Of a stretch of DNA of 64,000 bases, positions 24,870-43,312 are shown piece after piece. Positions within the stretch are counted from its first letter, which is position 1, and every line of letters starts with the position of its first letter. Position numbers and translations under genes: made by a program. The notes beneath the pieces were generated by a model. The model worked only from the letters and a program-made list of their open reading frames with translations. It searched no databases and was not told the DNA's origin. The DNA is taken from positions 248,001-312,000 of the forward strand of contig CM034130.1 in assembly GCA_019914995.1 (NCBI GenBank), read 5' to 3'. The stretch comes from Acanthochlamys bracteata. Its lineage: Eukaryota > Streptophyta > Magnoliopsida > Pandanales > Velloziaceae.

Positions 24870-27318
24870 GTAACTAATATCTCTACTGCATCTTCACATT
24901 TTTGTGAATTTAATTTCTGAAATTGTAGTGAAAACTTCGATTATAAATTGATTTATTGATTAGCTTTCTCCTGTTTCTATGTTTCGACTAGAAATTTGAT
25001 GGTTTCTCTGTTTCTTCATGGATTCATCTGACCCTTTCGAAACTCTAGGGCTTGTTAGAACTGTGTTCTTAAGTGAATTTTTTACGTTTTTATCTTGGAG
25101 AAAGAAGAGATAGGTAAGGACTATTATTATTTCAAAATTGGTGTGAGGGATTGTGCGGAAGCCGCTGTTTTGGAATTAAGTTGATGTAATCCAACTACAT
25201 AGAATTACTCTTGAGTATGAACATCAAAATAATAATATGCTATAATTAGAAGGAAATCGTTTCTGAAACATTGAGATTCTGGTTATGGACTTACGGTTTT
25301 CAACATCAAGACGGAAACATGGGATTGGAATTAATGATCTATTTATCATGCATACGTACTCACAAATATTTGAGTCCTTTATGAGTTTATGATACACGCA
25401 TAGGTCTTGGATTCTTAACGTACTTGAGATAAATCACTTGTATGTCAGAAAACTAGCTCGAAAACAAGATGTTATACACTAGGCTCTATGAATAGAAAAA
25501 TGAAAAACTACTTTTTTAACCAATCAATAAGTAATAAACAAGCTGAATTTAGAGCTGGTATTTGTTTATTAATGATAGAAAACCAAAATTGAAAAACAGC
25601 TTTGGAAACATTTGAAAGCTTAAAAGCAAGATAAGTAAAGACATAGGCCTCATAAAATAATGATACTGCATATTTTTGAGAAGTGAACATTTCAATCCCC
25701 AAGATTCCTGAGTGCCAGCTAGGCACAACGGCAACCGCATCCAATGCATTTTATAAGGTATGCTCTCCTCCAATAGTAAACTACTCTGGGTGAAGCTATC
25801 CTTATAATCTCCCTATCAACCTGCAAGAACCAGCCATCATTTTGAGGCTAACATTAAAGCAAAGAAGTCTCAAAGTTAGTAGGAAGCTTATGAAATTCAA
25901 ACATTGTCAATCATAGCATATATAGGCTGTAGGACCATTAAACCAAGCACATAGCATAAAAAAGGTTTAGGTTTCTATGGTAAACTAACTATTAGCAAAT
26001 ATGGGAGCTAGTCTTTTATGAGATGGACTATGAAGGAACAAAGTATATCTCCAAGGCAAAGTCAAAGGAATGGTAGACCAGTAGTATGTTCACAGCTTCT
26101 ATTTAGTGGAGGGACTGGATGGCGTGGATAAATTAAATGGTAACCAGTCTCCGGATAAATCAGTCTTGAGGAAATATCTCTTGAAGGATGCCGATTTGCT
26201 AAGTTATTTGATGTTCCAGCCAATCCATTACCATGACTGCCTACGTTTCTCCTGGATTAGTTAAATTTGCTGCATCCTCTTTCTGAGCATAAAGTTAGTC
26301 GGTCTTCTTTATTGAACACAAATGTCGCTCATTTTCTACCCTTTTATTAGTCGCAACCTTTACCCACAAGGTAAAAAAGAAACATGCATTTGAAGCAAGT
26401 GAATTCCCATTCATGTGGTCTTTAGTTTCCAAACCAAGGGTATCTAATATTGTTTTTTTTTATTTTAGTGGTCACCTAAAGGTCTTTATTCTAATGTAAG
26501 ATGTTGAGTTTGAGAAAAAGGAGGATTCAACCTTATACAAGCAGGATATAAGGATCAAAACTGTTAGAAAGGCATTGGGTAGTCTGGCAATAAATATTTT
26601 TTGGTACTCAGTCTATTGGTGGTTGATTTGAACAATAGCTCTTGCATAAAGAACAGGAGTTATGCTTCTATCTGGTTAGTTTTGGTCAACTAAATGTAAA
26701 ACAGTAGTTATTGTACTCTTTTAGAACCAATAGCCACGTCTTTTCTTGCACTCATTACAAACCATATTGTCTTTTTATGTCTGTACCTATAGAAGGCTCA
26801 ATTGTGAGATCCCGTATTTTATGGAATTTGAAGGTTTCATTTCATTTTTATTTTTATCCACATTTCACGAGTCATATCATAAGCTTGTACAAGGATGTCA
26901 TTTATACATAATATAGTTAATTTTTTTATAAATATAATATATTTTATTTTTACTGAGAGATTTATAAACCTTGGAAATCTGTTGATAACAAAGAGCTATT
27001 GCATTTGAAAGATGGTGATTTTCTTAAAGTTTTCTCAGGAGAAGAAAGTGGACACTGTGACTTTGAGGACCCAGAGCCATGGCTATATTAAGCATGAGTT
27101 AGCCTATTCCATATAAGTTGTCATCAGTTGCTAGCTTGTCTATACTATTTCCATCAAAAGTTTGATCCTGCAGAAGTACTTTCTCTCCTCTACGTAGAAT
27201 ATCTACTCCAAATATAATTTATTCCTCAGAGAATAATGTCCCATGGTCTACATAGTTAAGACGATAGCTATTCTACATGTGACAAGAAATGTGGTATACT
27301 CTTGGCGGTTGGGATATG
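24870..27318. other. Long stretch without a recognised gene
   Basis: I recognise no gene. Two minus-strand stretches stay open for 35-60 codons: 26060-26265 (with NGLAGTSNNLANRHPSR) and about 25720-25820 behind an ag acceptor (VDREIIRIASPRVVYYWRR). Both could be chance, or decayed exons of an unknown gene. Confidence 0.4.
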
Positions 27319-27726
27319 TTAGGAGGTGGCCGGTTGTTGGGAGCATTTTCCTTCTTTTCCTTTTCCGGGACTCCCCAAACATAGTGTGAGATCTATATCA
27401 CCAGATGAACTCTCTCCATCTCTCTTTTTCCTTTTGCAATCCTGTAAAGGCAACTCAGATTTTAGTACCATAATCCAACAGACATACCATATAATGCATG
27501 ACTTCATAAAGAGACATTCCAAGCATGCTAGTTATGCATTTCAGGGATGATTTCAGATCATCTTCCATTAACCTGAACGTAAAGGGCATACCATTTTGGA
27601 TCGAGTTGAAGTTTTAGAACCTTTTGCAGTTGGCCCTTGCTTCTCAGAATATGTAATGGTCAGTCTAGGTCCCAACTGGAGAGTGCAGTCTACATCTCCA
27701 TCAAACTTCTCTCTACATAAGTGCCC
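27319..27726 (-). pseudogene. Two-exon C-terminal remnant with LxLxL motifs
   Basis: A minus-strand exon, 27592-27726, behind a tag acceptor reads CREKFDGDVDCTLQLGPR and ends at ATG|gtatgc. The next exon, 27319-27441, starts at ttacag|gattgc in the matching phase and reads DCKRKKRDGESSSGDIDLTLCLGSPGKG, then QQPATS and stop. VDCTLQLG resembles the conserved HAN-domain box found before the zinc finger in HAN-type B-GATA factors, and LTLCL fits an LxLxL (EAR) repressor motif. I found no zinc finger and no start upstream. It may be a decayed fragment, or the end of a gene whose earlier exons I cannot see. The family link is inference from a short motif. Confidence 0.35.
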
Positions 27727-29010
27727 CTACTGTAAAGGAATTCTTTTCATTTGGATCATAAATAGCACCTATATTTTCCAGTTATATGCATGTGTGTTTC
27801 GTGGTGTTAGTCTGAAGAATCATGCACGTCTTTGATGCAAGAAGATTCAAGTCATATGGATCTTTTTCAAGATGCATGATTTAAAGAATTATCGGGATGC
27901 AGCATATAAACATCTCAAAATGGTTTTAGGAAAGCATAAACTTATTCCCGCAATCTTTTGAGATATTAAAGGATCTGAAGGATAATAGTGGGCAAATTTA
28001 GAATTAGGTTAAAAGTATACTGGAAATGGCTTGAACATGAAAGATGCACAAAGTCCTTTAAATTTATACTTGAGAAAGTTGTAGGTTTATTGTTCCTAGG
28101 GCTTTTTGATATTATGTGTACTCATCCCTTATATTCTTTTCTATAAATTCTATAGTTCTTTTTGCTAACTGGGAGAGGCATGATCATTACAAGAAAAGCA
28201 TGAAGTGAAATGAAATTGATATTTTTGAGATGATAAGAACACAAATTTACTCTATGAAAGTATTATTGTAAATAGTAATTGTGTTATTCTAATTGGTTGA
28301 TATAGGAAGAATAAAGTTAGAAAATAATAGTGAAAATATATAGCACCTCATCTTTTGACGTGTAGGAAGTTGTATCCAAAAAGGAAAGAGAATTTCTTAG
28401 GACCTAGCTGTGGAGAGACTCAGTGCTCATGAGATACCCTGATATCCTCAAGCGAGCAAGGAAGAGTGTCCTGATACTGTTTAAGTACACAGTCCGCGAA
28501 GTGTTTGGAAATTGAGTTGTCAATGTATTGAATGTTAATTCTTCTTGGTAGAAGAAAAGCGTTACTGTAGAAGATAGTAATGTTCCAATGCTAATATAGA
28601 AGTGAGAAGCCTGATTAATGTGACTCGTGTTTGACGACCAGGGAAGATGTGCAACGTGGCTGGTGGGACGTTGAAATTTGCAATTGTTATGGGCGATGAA
28701 ACCGAGGCAGGTTCAGTACTATACAATGGGTATTCTACACCCATGTCCAGAAAAGCAGCATGCATGGCCTTCTTCCTCAACCTACTATGGAATGACCTTT
28801 TTGAATAAAGGTTCTTGTTTGTATATTATGAAGGTTCATGTGGTTCTTGTCATTGGTATGTTCATGCTACGTTTGTTGAAATGTCTAGATGCTATATAGA
28901 TGTCTTTTAGGAGGTGGTTATTAACTGTTTCACGAATTTATAAGTGATATGTTTCCTATTCTCTTCTAGGCAGGATTGATGTCCTTAAGTGCTCTTGACA
29001 GGTTAAGGTA
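27727..29010. other. Stretch without a recognised gene
   Basis: A 72-codon minus-strand open frame (28562-28780) has no recognisable domain and no good splice context. Nothing else seen. Confidence 0.4.
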
Positions 29011-29280
29011 CTTAGGGTGCGTTTGGGATTGCTTATGAAATGGAGTTTTTCTAAAATAGAAGATATTTTTATCTATTTTAAAAAAATAAACTCTATTTTT
29101 TTATGTCAAAAAAATAATAAAAATATATAATAAAAAAATTTTACTACGTAAAATTTTTTTACACTTTTTAAATTTTAAAATAAAATTTTTAAATATTTAT
29201 AAAATATGTATTAAAAAATGTAAAATAGAGAAATTGAAAAAGAGCGTTTGGGAAATGCAATCCCAAACTCTCCCTTAAGC
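29011..29280. mobile_element. Best-preserved copy of the MITE-like family
   Basis: Left end cttagggtgcgtttgggatt; the right end, aatcccaaactctcccttaag, is its inverse complement apart from a few mismatches, giving a terminal inverted repeat of about 20 bases. The interior is AT-rich, has no open frame, and carries ataaaatatgtattaaaaaa. At about 270 bases it has the size and build of a MITE. I cannot fix the target-site duplication, so the superfamily stays open. Confidence 0.7.
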
Positions 29281-29446
29281 GTTTACATGGTTACCGACTG
29301 ATTAACATTGACACGCGAGCATTACATTCTGCATAGTGTCAGTGTACAAAGAATTGCGTTCTGAATGCAAATTGAAAGTAAATTAAACTAATTCATAGTA
29401 TCAAGTTAAACAGCAAAGCTAATTGTATTGGTTCAGCAGCAATTAG

Positions 29447-31752
29447 ATGGCAGATGGTAAGGCAGCATATGAAGCTGTTGAGCTGGAGGGATTTTTGACT
29501 GCTTGCATGAAGGTCACCGGCAACCGCTCAAGGTAAATACAAACTTCTCCTGTAACACTGCTTATTTTGTATGCAGCATATCTCTAAATTCTGTCTTCTT
29601 CAGGCGTCAGCTGAGCTTGCAACTAAACACGTTGTAGTTGTGATTAGGTCAGGGGCAATGCTTGAGAAGGAGGAGGTTCAAGATCTAAACTTAATGTTTT
29701 TCCTTCTTTCTTATTTGTTTAGTTCTAAATTGTAGAGTCTTAGTTATTCTATTTAATGATTATCTAATCCAGCTAGCAGGCCTCATTGAGGCTGTTGAGA
29801 TCAGGATAAAGGCTGTTGAAGATTACATAAAGGTGAGAGTTATCAAATTCAGTAGATTCCATCAAATTGCTTCGTGGAGAAGAAATTTGAATCTTCATTA
29901 ATTAATTGCATAAACCGGAAAATCTTCCGTATTTCAATATAGTTTACAGTTAACATGCACATTTTAATAATAACAACTCTATCATATAAATTAGTCAACA
30001 ATGTACTTTAATAATGGGCCATAGGCTGAAGCATGAAATGAGAATGTTGTCAATGGATGAAATACTTTCTGTTGCTTTTATTTTTTTGAGAATAAAATGA
30101 GTTTGTTATGGTATTATTACTTTATTATGCTTTTATTGCTAAGAAAATTCTTCTATATTCTTAAATTTCCAGTAAAGTACTAGATGCTTACGTTTCGGTC
30201 TTGATGCTTAACATTTCAGTCTTAATATGTTCAGTCAATAAAACCAGAATTAGTTGTCGAAGTGGAGCCTATTTCAGATTCTTAGGAACCCTCAATTATT
30301 GACCACAACTTCAACGCTATCTTTGTAAGGTATGCCTTCACTCTATTTCTTCAATAAAAGGCTGTTTTAAATGCTAAGACAAACTAGTCTTCATTTTCTT
30401 GGAAAGAAATGGGTTGTTGCAAACAATACTATTTTATTGCCTTTAATGTTGAGAAACTCGACTTTGGATTCACTTTGGGTCGCACCTCCTATATTAACCA
30501 CTATAAAGCTGTCTGATCCTACTAACCAAGGAATATAGTTTTTTGAAGTAAAAACTTTTCTTAGTAGTGGAGATGTAAGGTTTCAGGAAACTAGTCCAGT
30601 AGACAAGTAAATTTTGCAATCTTGGCGTATGCATTATATAAACTTAAAAATGGAATCTGTGGCGCATAAAATGTAAATCTGAGAAAAACTACCTAAGCAG
30701 CAAAAATGTGGAGTTTGTTTAGTGTTGGGTGTCTTCTTGTGGATGACAAGGTGTAAAATCAATATAGTAAAAAATGCGTTTGATTTTTTTACATCGCTAG
30801 TTGACTACCATAGCTTTCCCTAGCGGGAGAGTATGTAGTTCTTTTGCCTAGTACCATACTGAACTACCATACATGCAATAAGAGAATTGTTTTCTTGCTT
30901 TTAATAACTGATGACAATAAACTTGTCTGAGGAAGTTCTTCTTTCTCAAGTAGAGTACTAGGATCTCATTACTGGTGTACAAAATATCAACAATGATCTG
31001 AATATTTACATTTGGCCACATTGATACTGGTCCGAATGTCATCATATCTGGCTCTTTACGCCTTGTCTCACTAATGTATGTTTGCATATACTTGTTTGCT
31101 TTCCTATTCTAATTTTACTTGTTATGTGGCTTTTCTGGACGTTTAGCAAAGAAACATTAACAGGAGGTTACTCAGTCGACAACAGAGCTGAGAAAGGGTT
31201 GCCGAGTTGAAGGTAACTTGGTTCCTGTACCTATACTATGATCCCAATTTCCTGTATTTCCAAGATAATGTTCTGTCACACTACTCCATAACGCAATCAA
31301 CAACATGTTATACTTTAACATACATTTCTGTGTTTTATTCTACAAATTATCTAGTGTGACATTAAATGACTTTTTCCTATGTTCCCTATACTACCCATGA
31401 AAATCTAGTATAGCTTTTCAAATGGTGCATTTTTAGATTCATGAGATTGTTAGCGTCGACATTTCTGAGGACAATCTAAATTTCTTCCAGTTACATGCAC
31501 TTCAGCATGTCATATATACCTATATACTGTCATGCTATTAGCAGTAACTTTCATTCAAGTTAGATTTTCCTTTTTAAGTTGAAAGGAGGTTTTCTTGCTG
31601 CATGCATTCTCCTGCCCCGTCTATATTTGCAGTCCTGAAAACCTTCTCTTTTTTGCCATAATACTCTTGCAGGTTGAGGTTATTGATCTTTTACTGGAGA
31701 CAGCAGGGAGAAGTTGAGGTCAACTGCATTAAGAAGACTTGAAGCTGAATGA
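29447..31752 (+). pseudogene. Phosphopantetheine adenylyltransferase pseudogene
   Basis: A decayed copy of plant PPAT (CoaD-type), the cytosolic enzyme that makes dephospho-CoA from ATP and 4'-phosphopantetheine. Exons can be traced at 29447-29532, 29604-about 29671, 29773-29832, 30235-30329, 31147-31212 and 31673-31752, with splice sites mostly intact. Recognisable blocks are GGIFDCLHEGHR (nucleotide-binding HxGH motif kept), ASAELATKHVVVVIRSG, LIEAVEIRIKAVEDYIK, SIKPELVVEVEPISD, VSKETLTGG and STALRRLEAE. It is broken by a frame change in exon 1, an in-frame TAG in exon 4 where the family has PYGPSI, and single-base losses in exons 5 and 6. Kept introns mean it arose by DNA duplication, not from a processed transcript. 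The GDS-like product-binding block (family VCDGPML) is altered to VIRSGAML. Confidence 0.85.
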
Positions 31753-32465
31753 TTTCGAAGGGTTGAATTGAAGCCATCTGATCAACCTGAAGGCAAAGAG
31801 CATTTACCAACGGAATAACAACGCCGAGCCGCTGCTGGAAAGTTTGTCACTGTATAGTTTCCTTACTAATTTACTGAATCAAATGTTCTCCTGAATACTT
31901 GTTTGTTCCGTATTTCATTCATCGAGTCATTGATTCAGCAAATTGAAATCACTATGAAATAATATCCAGATGCCCTTTCAAACTTCTGTGTAAATACAGA
32001 AATGTTCTATGACAGTTTTTGCCGTTGCTACAAGCTATAGGTTTTAGACGCACTTCGAGCTCGTTTGGCAGTTTGTTTAAAATATTTTATTATTTATTTA
32101 TTTATAATATTTTTTAATATTTAAAAAAAATTGTTAAAAAAATAATTATAATTTATTCAAATTAGCGTTTCAAAAGTTTTCTTCCGGTGCGTTTGGCAAC
32201 ACGTTCAAAAATTGCTTTTTAAATTTTTTTATTTTTACGTTTTTTTAATACATATTTTATAAGTTTATGAAAATTTTATTTAAAATTTAGATAATATAAA
32301 AAAATTTTGTAATAAAATTTTTTTATTATATATTTTTATTATTTTTTAAAATAAAAAAAAATTATTTTTAAAAAAATAAAAATATTTTTTATTTCAAAAA
32401 AATTTTATTTCATAAACAAACTTCACACGCACCCTTCTTCGTATCACAAATGTAAGCCTATTAAA
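31753..32465. other. Intergenic with MITE-like repeats
   Basis: Contains a half copy (about 32053-32165) and a full copy (32185-32435) of the AT-rich family. The full copy ends only about 30 bases before the site II motifs of the next gene. Confidence 0.5.
32185..32435. mobile_element. MITE-like repeat next to a promoter
   Basis: Left end cggtgcgtttggcaacacg; right end cttcacacgcaccctt, inverse complement aagggtgcgtgtgaag. Interior has tttttttaatacatatttta, the reverse of the core at 29011-29280. Confidence 0.6.
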
Positions 32466-32484
32466 GGCCCAATGTAAAGGCCCA
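32466..32484 (+). promoter_or_regulatory. Paired site II elements
   Basis: GGCCCA at 32466-32471 and again at 32479-32484, 54-72 bases before the ATG at 32538. Paired GGCCCA/TGGGCC motifs near the start are typical of plant nuclear genes for ribosomal and mitochondrial proteins. Confidence 0.5.
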
Positions 32485-32537
32485 TAAGAGTCAGGGAGGT
32501 GTTGAATTGTTTCAGTCAAGCAACAGCCAACAGGTCG

Positions 32538-34985
32538 ATGGTGAGCAAAGCCGCTGCTGCGGTGAAGGCTGTGACGGCGAGAACTCCTGCGGTAGTGATG
32601 GATGGGGGAGCGGGTGTTAGAAGATTTCAGTGGCGCGAGAAGCTGGAGAAGTTCAAGGGAGAGTTGTCGAAGGGTGTACGGGATACTGGCATCTAGGCGC
32701 GTGGAAACCGCTCGACATCTCCGCTCGCCAACGCGCTCGACTGCGGAAGGAAGTCGTCCTAGCAGCGAGTGAGTCACCGATCTCTCTTGTTAGTTCCCGG
32801 GGGGTTTAGTACTTGCTGTTCGATAACGAATGGCTTGTTGATTGATTTTACTTCTGGTTTCGTTCGGTTTTATTATGGTGAAATTGGATTTTGAGTACGT
32901 GATTTTGCATTTATATCCCCCATGGTTGTAGAATAAATGATTTTATCGGATCATGAACCTGTGAAAATTTGTTACTATTTCATGTTATAATTTGAGGAAA
33001 TGGTTGATTATAAAGAAGGAGATCTGCTAACTTGTTATGATTTGAGTGACGTTCGACCTAGTCATAACCTACCTCCTCTGTCGTTGGATGTAGAGTAGTG
33101 ATGGTTGTCCAGAGTCCACACCATTTATTTTTAATTTCTGTTGGTTTCTGGCTTTTTTCTTTTTTAGTCAGTTTAGTCTGAGGGAAATGGTTCTTATCAT
33201 AATGTGGTTAAGATGGATTGTGACCTGATCGATGGCCGTGTGTTGAGTGTGCGTGTTCCTATTCTGACTTTGTTCCTAATATTTGTAATAATTTTGAAAT
33301 GCTCAGGGATTGGCCTTATGATCCACCAAGGGGAGAGATGAGGAACAAGCGGAAGGGTCACAAGTGTGATCGTGTGACTGCGGAGAAGTGAGAACCATTA
33401 TCCTTTTCCATTATATATGTTTGACCCTTTTCTTTATTTTGTGTGAATTCTTTTTTGTAGGTTATTATGTTTGTAGTCCCCCCTATGCTATAAAAACATT
33501 TACTTTGTGGTGTTATAGGAGGGCAAATACGGCTGAGTTGATGAAGAAGATGCCTGAGATGCTACTGGATTATAAGGTTGGCTTCATTCTCCTTTGTTGT
33601 TTCCTCCATAGCTTTCCATTTATGTTCCTTCTCTTGAACTCTTGTGCTTTTTGACTTACTAAATGATCAAAGGGCTTGGGCGTCGTGCAAACTAATTAGG
33701 ACCATAGAGGTTCAGATTTGCTCTTAGGTACAAATTTCCTAAAATGCAGATTCTGGAAAAAACTAGTCTAGGGCTGCATGTTTTCCATTATTTGATATCA
33801 TAGTGCCGGGCCCAGTTTACATAGGAGAACATTCTTCTCCAATTCATTGTCTCTAAATGGTATAATGTTATCTGCCCAAATATTTATATATCTAGTCTCT
33901 GTTAGGATACACCATATTATGTGAATTTCCTTTGTCAAATGAATTTGAAAGAACTGTTCTGAGCACAGTTAGTTGAATCTAATGTAACGAAAAGTAATAT
34001 CATTATGAACCTTCTAAGTAGGAATCGTAGCTTGTAAGCCTTATATACCACCCTGAACAAATTCCTAGCTCACGGTATCCATGACTTTATGGAGTAATCA
34101 CTTACATCTGGAATTCTCCTTGTCCTTGCTTTATTGATGTGTCCCGTATAATTGCTTTGTTATGGTCATCTACTGGTGATATTAACTACTCTGTAAGTTC
34201 AAACCTTCACTTCATTTGCTGAAGAGATGTAATATATGTTGAACTATCCACTTACTACGCAAGTGACTCCTTTTGCTTGTTATCAGTGGCATGGATATGT
34301 TGAGTACTTTTCCTGGAGAATATTTTGTTGCATTTAGGAAATTTTATGTGCATTTAGCAAGTAATAAATATATGCTGATGCTGATAATCATTAGACTCTA
34401 TACTACTTGGGATTGTGTTGGACTTACAATCATCTTGTTAGGATATTTGTCAAAGGCAATCAATTTCAGTATTGGTTTCATTTGTGATGTTACTCACGAA
34501 TTAGTCAAGCAGTGTAATGTTTGCAGTCAATGAGTGAGATTTCTTGATGATTTCAGTTTTGTGAGCTACAAGTAACAAGTCTGAGTTTTTCTCAGTTTGG
34601 ATAAGTTGCTGTAATGGAACATCTCATGTTTGACAAGTCACTTCTCCAACATAGGAAGGAGCCTGGATGGCCCAAATTTAGCTCGAAGTAAACCTGCAGA
34701 CCAGAGGGTGGGGCCGTTAAATATGTTTAGTCTTTCATGGGGTGAGTCACTTTCATAAGGTGGTGATCTTTTTGGCTGATGAATGCTTAGTATGATATGG
34801 GAACAGAGTTCTGATGTATCAGCTTACTTCATGTATATTTCCCTGTTATGTACGTTGAGTCTAATGTTTCAGAGTTTTTTTGTAGATACTTCCTTGTGAA
34901 CGTTCACCCCTATTCTGATGTATTTTGCTTATTCCAGAAACGCAGGTGGGAGAAAAAGATGAAGCAAGAGGAAGGAACGGACTAA
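32538..34985 (+). CDS. Small basic protein, possibly mitochondrial ribosomal; frame broken in exon 1
   Basis: Four exons: 32538-32768, 33307-33387, 33519-33576 and 34938-34985. Readable protein is RRFQWREKLEKFKGELSKGV, then (next frame) GYWHLGAWKPLDISARQRARL, DWPYDPPRGEMRNKRKGHKCDR, RANTAELMKKMPEMLLDYK and KRRWEKKMKQEEGTD. The full chain would be about 135 residues, strongly basic. The KGHK-plus-coiled-coil layout and the site II promoter suggest a mitochondrial large-subunit ribosomal protein of the mL59/mL64 kind; this is a guess from memory. Exons 2-4 join in phase. Exon 1 does not: one base is missing after SKGV, giving an early TAG at 32694-32696, and its end does not match the phase of exon 2. 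Either two base-calling errors or early pseudogenisation explains this. Confidence 0.6.
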
Positions 34986-35915
34986 ATTTCTCAACCTGCA
35001 GAACACTTACTGCAAGTGTCCTTGTAGTGCATAAGTTTCAGAGACGAATCATGCCTTCATCGCCATTGAGTTTTCAATAAAAAATCTTATTGTAGAATAT
35101 AAACCAAAGATTTTTTGGTGCAGACTTGCTCTTCTGCACTTTTTCTCTTTGAGAATACATGTTTTGTAGGGTTCTTGCAATCAAAACGATATAGCACTAT
35201 CAGTTATCAAACCTGAAATTATGAGGACATGCAACAAACTAAGCATTTGTCTCATTAAGTGAGGTTGGCTATATGAATCTCTTTTTTTTTCTTTCGGTTC
35301 GATTATGATCAGATCCAACGAAAGAGCTAATTTCTTTAAATTCTTCGCCTCACACTAGGCAAGTTAATTTTGGTCTTTTTTATTTCTTAGTGTTCAAATA
35401 AAATCATATTATTTTTATGCATTGTAATATTTTTTGGTGTGCGCAAGATATGTCTAGATCATCTAAGTTTTTTTTTTTTTAACTTGTTCTCAATCAGTGG
35501 GACAACTAGCATATATTTTGTCTATTTTAGTACATATATACATTTTTTAACATAATCATTTCGGTTATGTTTATGTTATGGATATCTTGATCTTTAACTA
35601 TCAACACTCACTACTGTATAACACCGTAGGTTGAATAACCGTTCTATAAAATTGATTTTCTAGTTTTAAAAAAAATTTTTTATCACATCAGATTTTGATA
35701 GCACCTCACCAATATCATCCATCATGTTTTAATTTTCTATATTATATTTTTTTAATTCTATCTTTCTTACTAAATATTTAAAATTATTACTGTGCTATAA
35801 GGTACAATCTACTATAACAACAACAATATCAACAATAATTTTATATTTATTAAAATAATAATATATGTATTCTATCTTGGTATTTAACATTTTTAAATTT
35901 AGAATATTTTCAAAA
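34986..35915. other. Intergenic, AT-rich
   Basis: The first 200 bases are likely 3' UTR. The rest is AT-rich and probably includes further decayed LINE sequence next to the RT relic. No gene seen. Confidence 0.4.
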
Positions 35916-36235
35916 TTTTGAATTTATAGTTTAATTTTTTCTTCGGCTCGTCAACTAAAATTATATTGTCGGCGAATAACATACACCACAGTACTTTATT
36001 TTGAATATGCAAAGTAAATTTATCTATTACTAGACGATATGTAAGACTTTAAATCTAAACTTTGTGGTAAATCTATAATGATAGAGAACACTTCATTAAA
36101 ATTACAATTATAGTGTACACGAATGATATACTATCGTATATATTTTTAATAATCTTTGTAAATCTATAAAAACTATATCAAGATCTCACTCCTCTTTATA
36201 TCGTTCTATAATTCTATTAATCTTCTAATTGTGAG
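35916..36235 (-). mobile_element. LINE (L1-type) reverse-transcriptase relic
   Basis: On the minus strand, broken fragments follow the order of a plant non-LTR reverse transcriptase: IRRLIEL, then ERYKEE, DLDIVFIDLQ (palm domain), later WCMLFADNIILVDE (catalytic FADD box, second Asp changed to Asn), then KKKLNYK. Frameshifts and many stops separate them. It is an old, inactive fragment just upstream of the glutathione reductase gene. Confidence 0.7.
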
Positions 36236-36611
36236 GACTAGTGTTTGCTAATTTCAGTGTTTGCTTCTTTGTTCTGCTAGCAAATCGAAGCGTCTTTTAG
36301 TGGGTCCCACATTCTTATCAACCTCCATTCTCGGTCCTGTTACAATCAAAAGTCAAAGACGACGATGGCATTTTCGTAAGTTCAAAACTAAAGTAGACCG
36401 CCAGCCAAGTGCACGGTCTCTCTTTTCTGCTCTGGTTCTTCTTCATCGTCTTCTTACATTTCTTTTGTTGATTGATTTCCCACTTTCTGTTGTATTTTAT
36501 CGATCCATTCGTAAATATATTCTGAAACAAGAAGTTCCTCTTCTCCTTCTTCTTTGATCGATCTAGCTATACCCTAGTTTTTTCTACCAGCACTAGTTCG
36601 ACTTCTTTGCG

Positions 36612-36698
36612 GTAAGAATTTCTGATTGAATTCTTCACTTCGATGTCTCTAGCTTTTTCTTTTCTCGCAGTCCGCTGATGAATGATGTATGATTTCAG
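36612..36698 (+). other. 5' UTR intron of the glutathione reductase gene
   Basis: Donor gcg|gtaagaatt and acceptor gatttcag|agaaac leave a 6-base untranslated piece before the ATG at 36705. The leader upstream (about 36400-36611) is pyrimidine-rich. Confidence 0.55.
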
Positions 36699-36704
36699 AG
36701 AAAC

Positions 36705-43312
<6,608 letters not shown>

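Noticed and set aside
28562-28780. 72-codon minus-strand frame as a first exon of the LxLxL remnant
   Set aside because: No suitable donor in phase and no similarity to GATA-type N-termini that I can see.
34536-34600. Box C/D snoRNA-like pattern (TTGATGA ... TCTGAG) in an intron
   Set aside because: The boxes are only about 40 bases apart, there are no internal boxes and no terminal stem.
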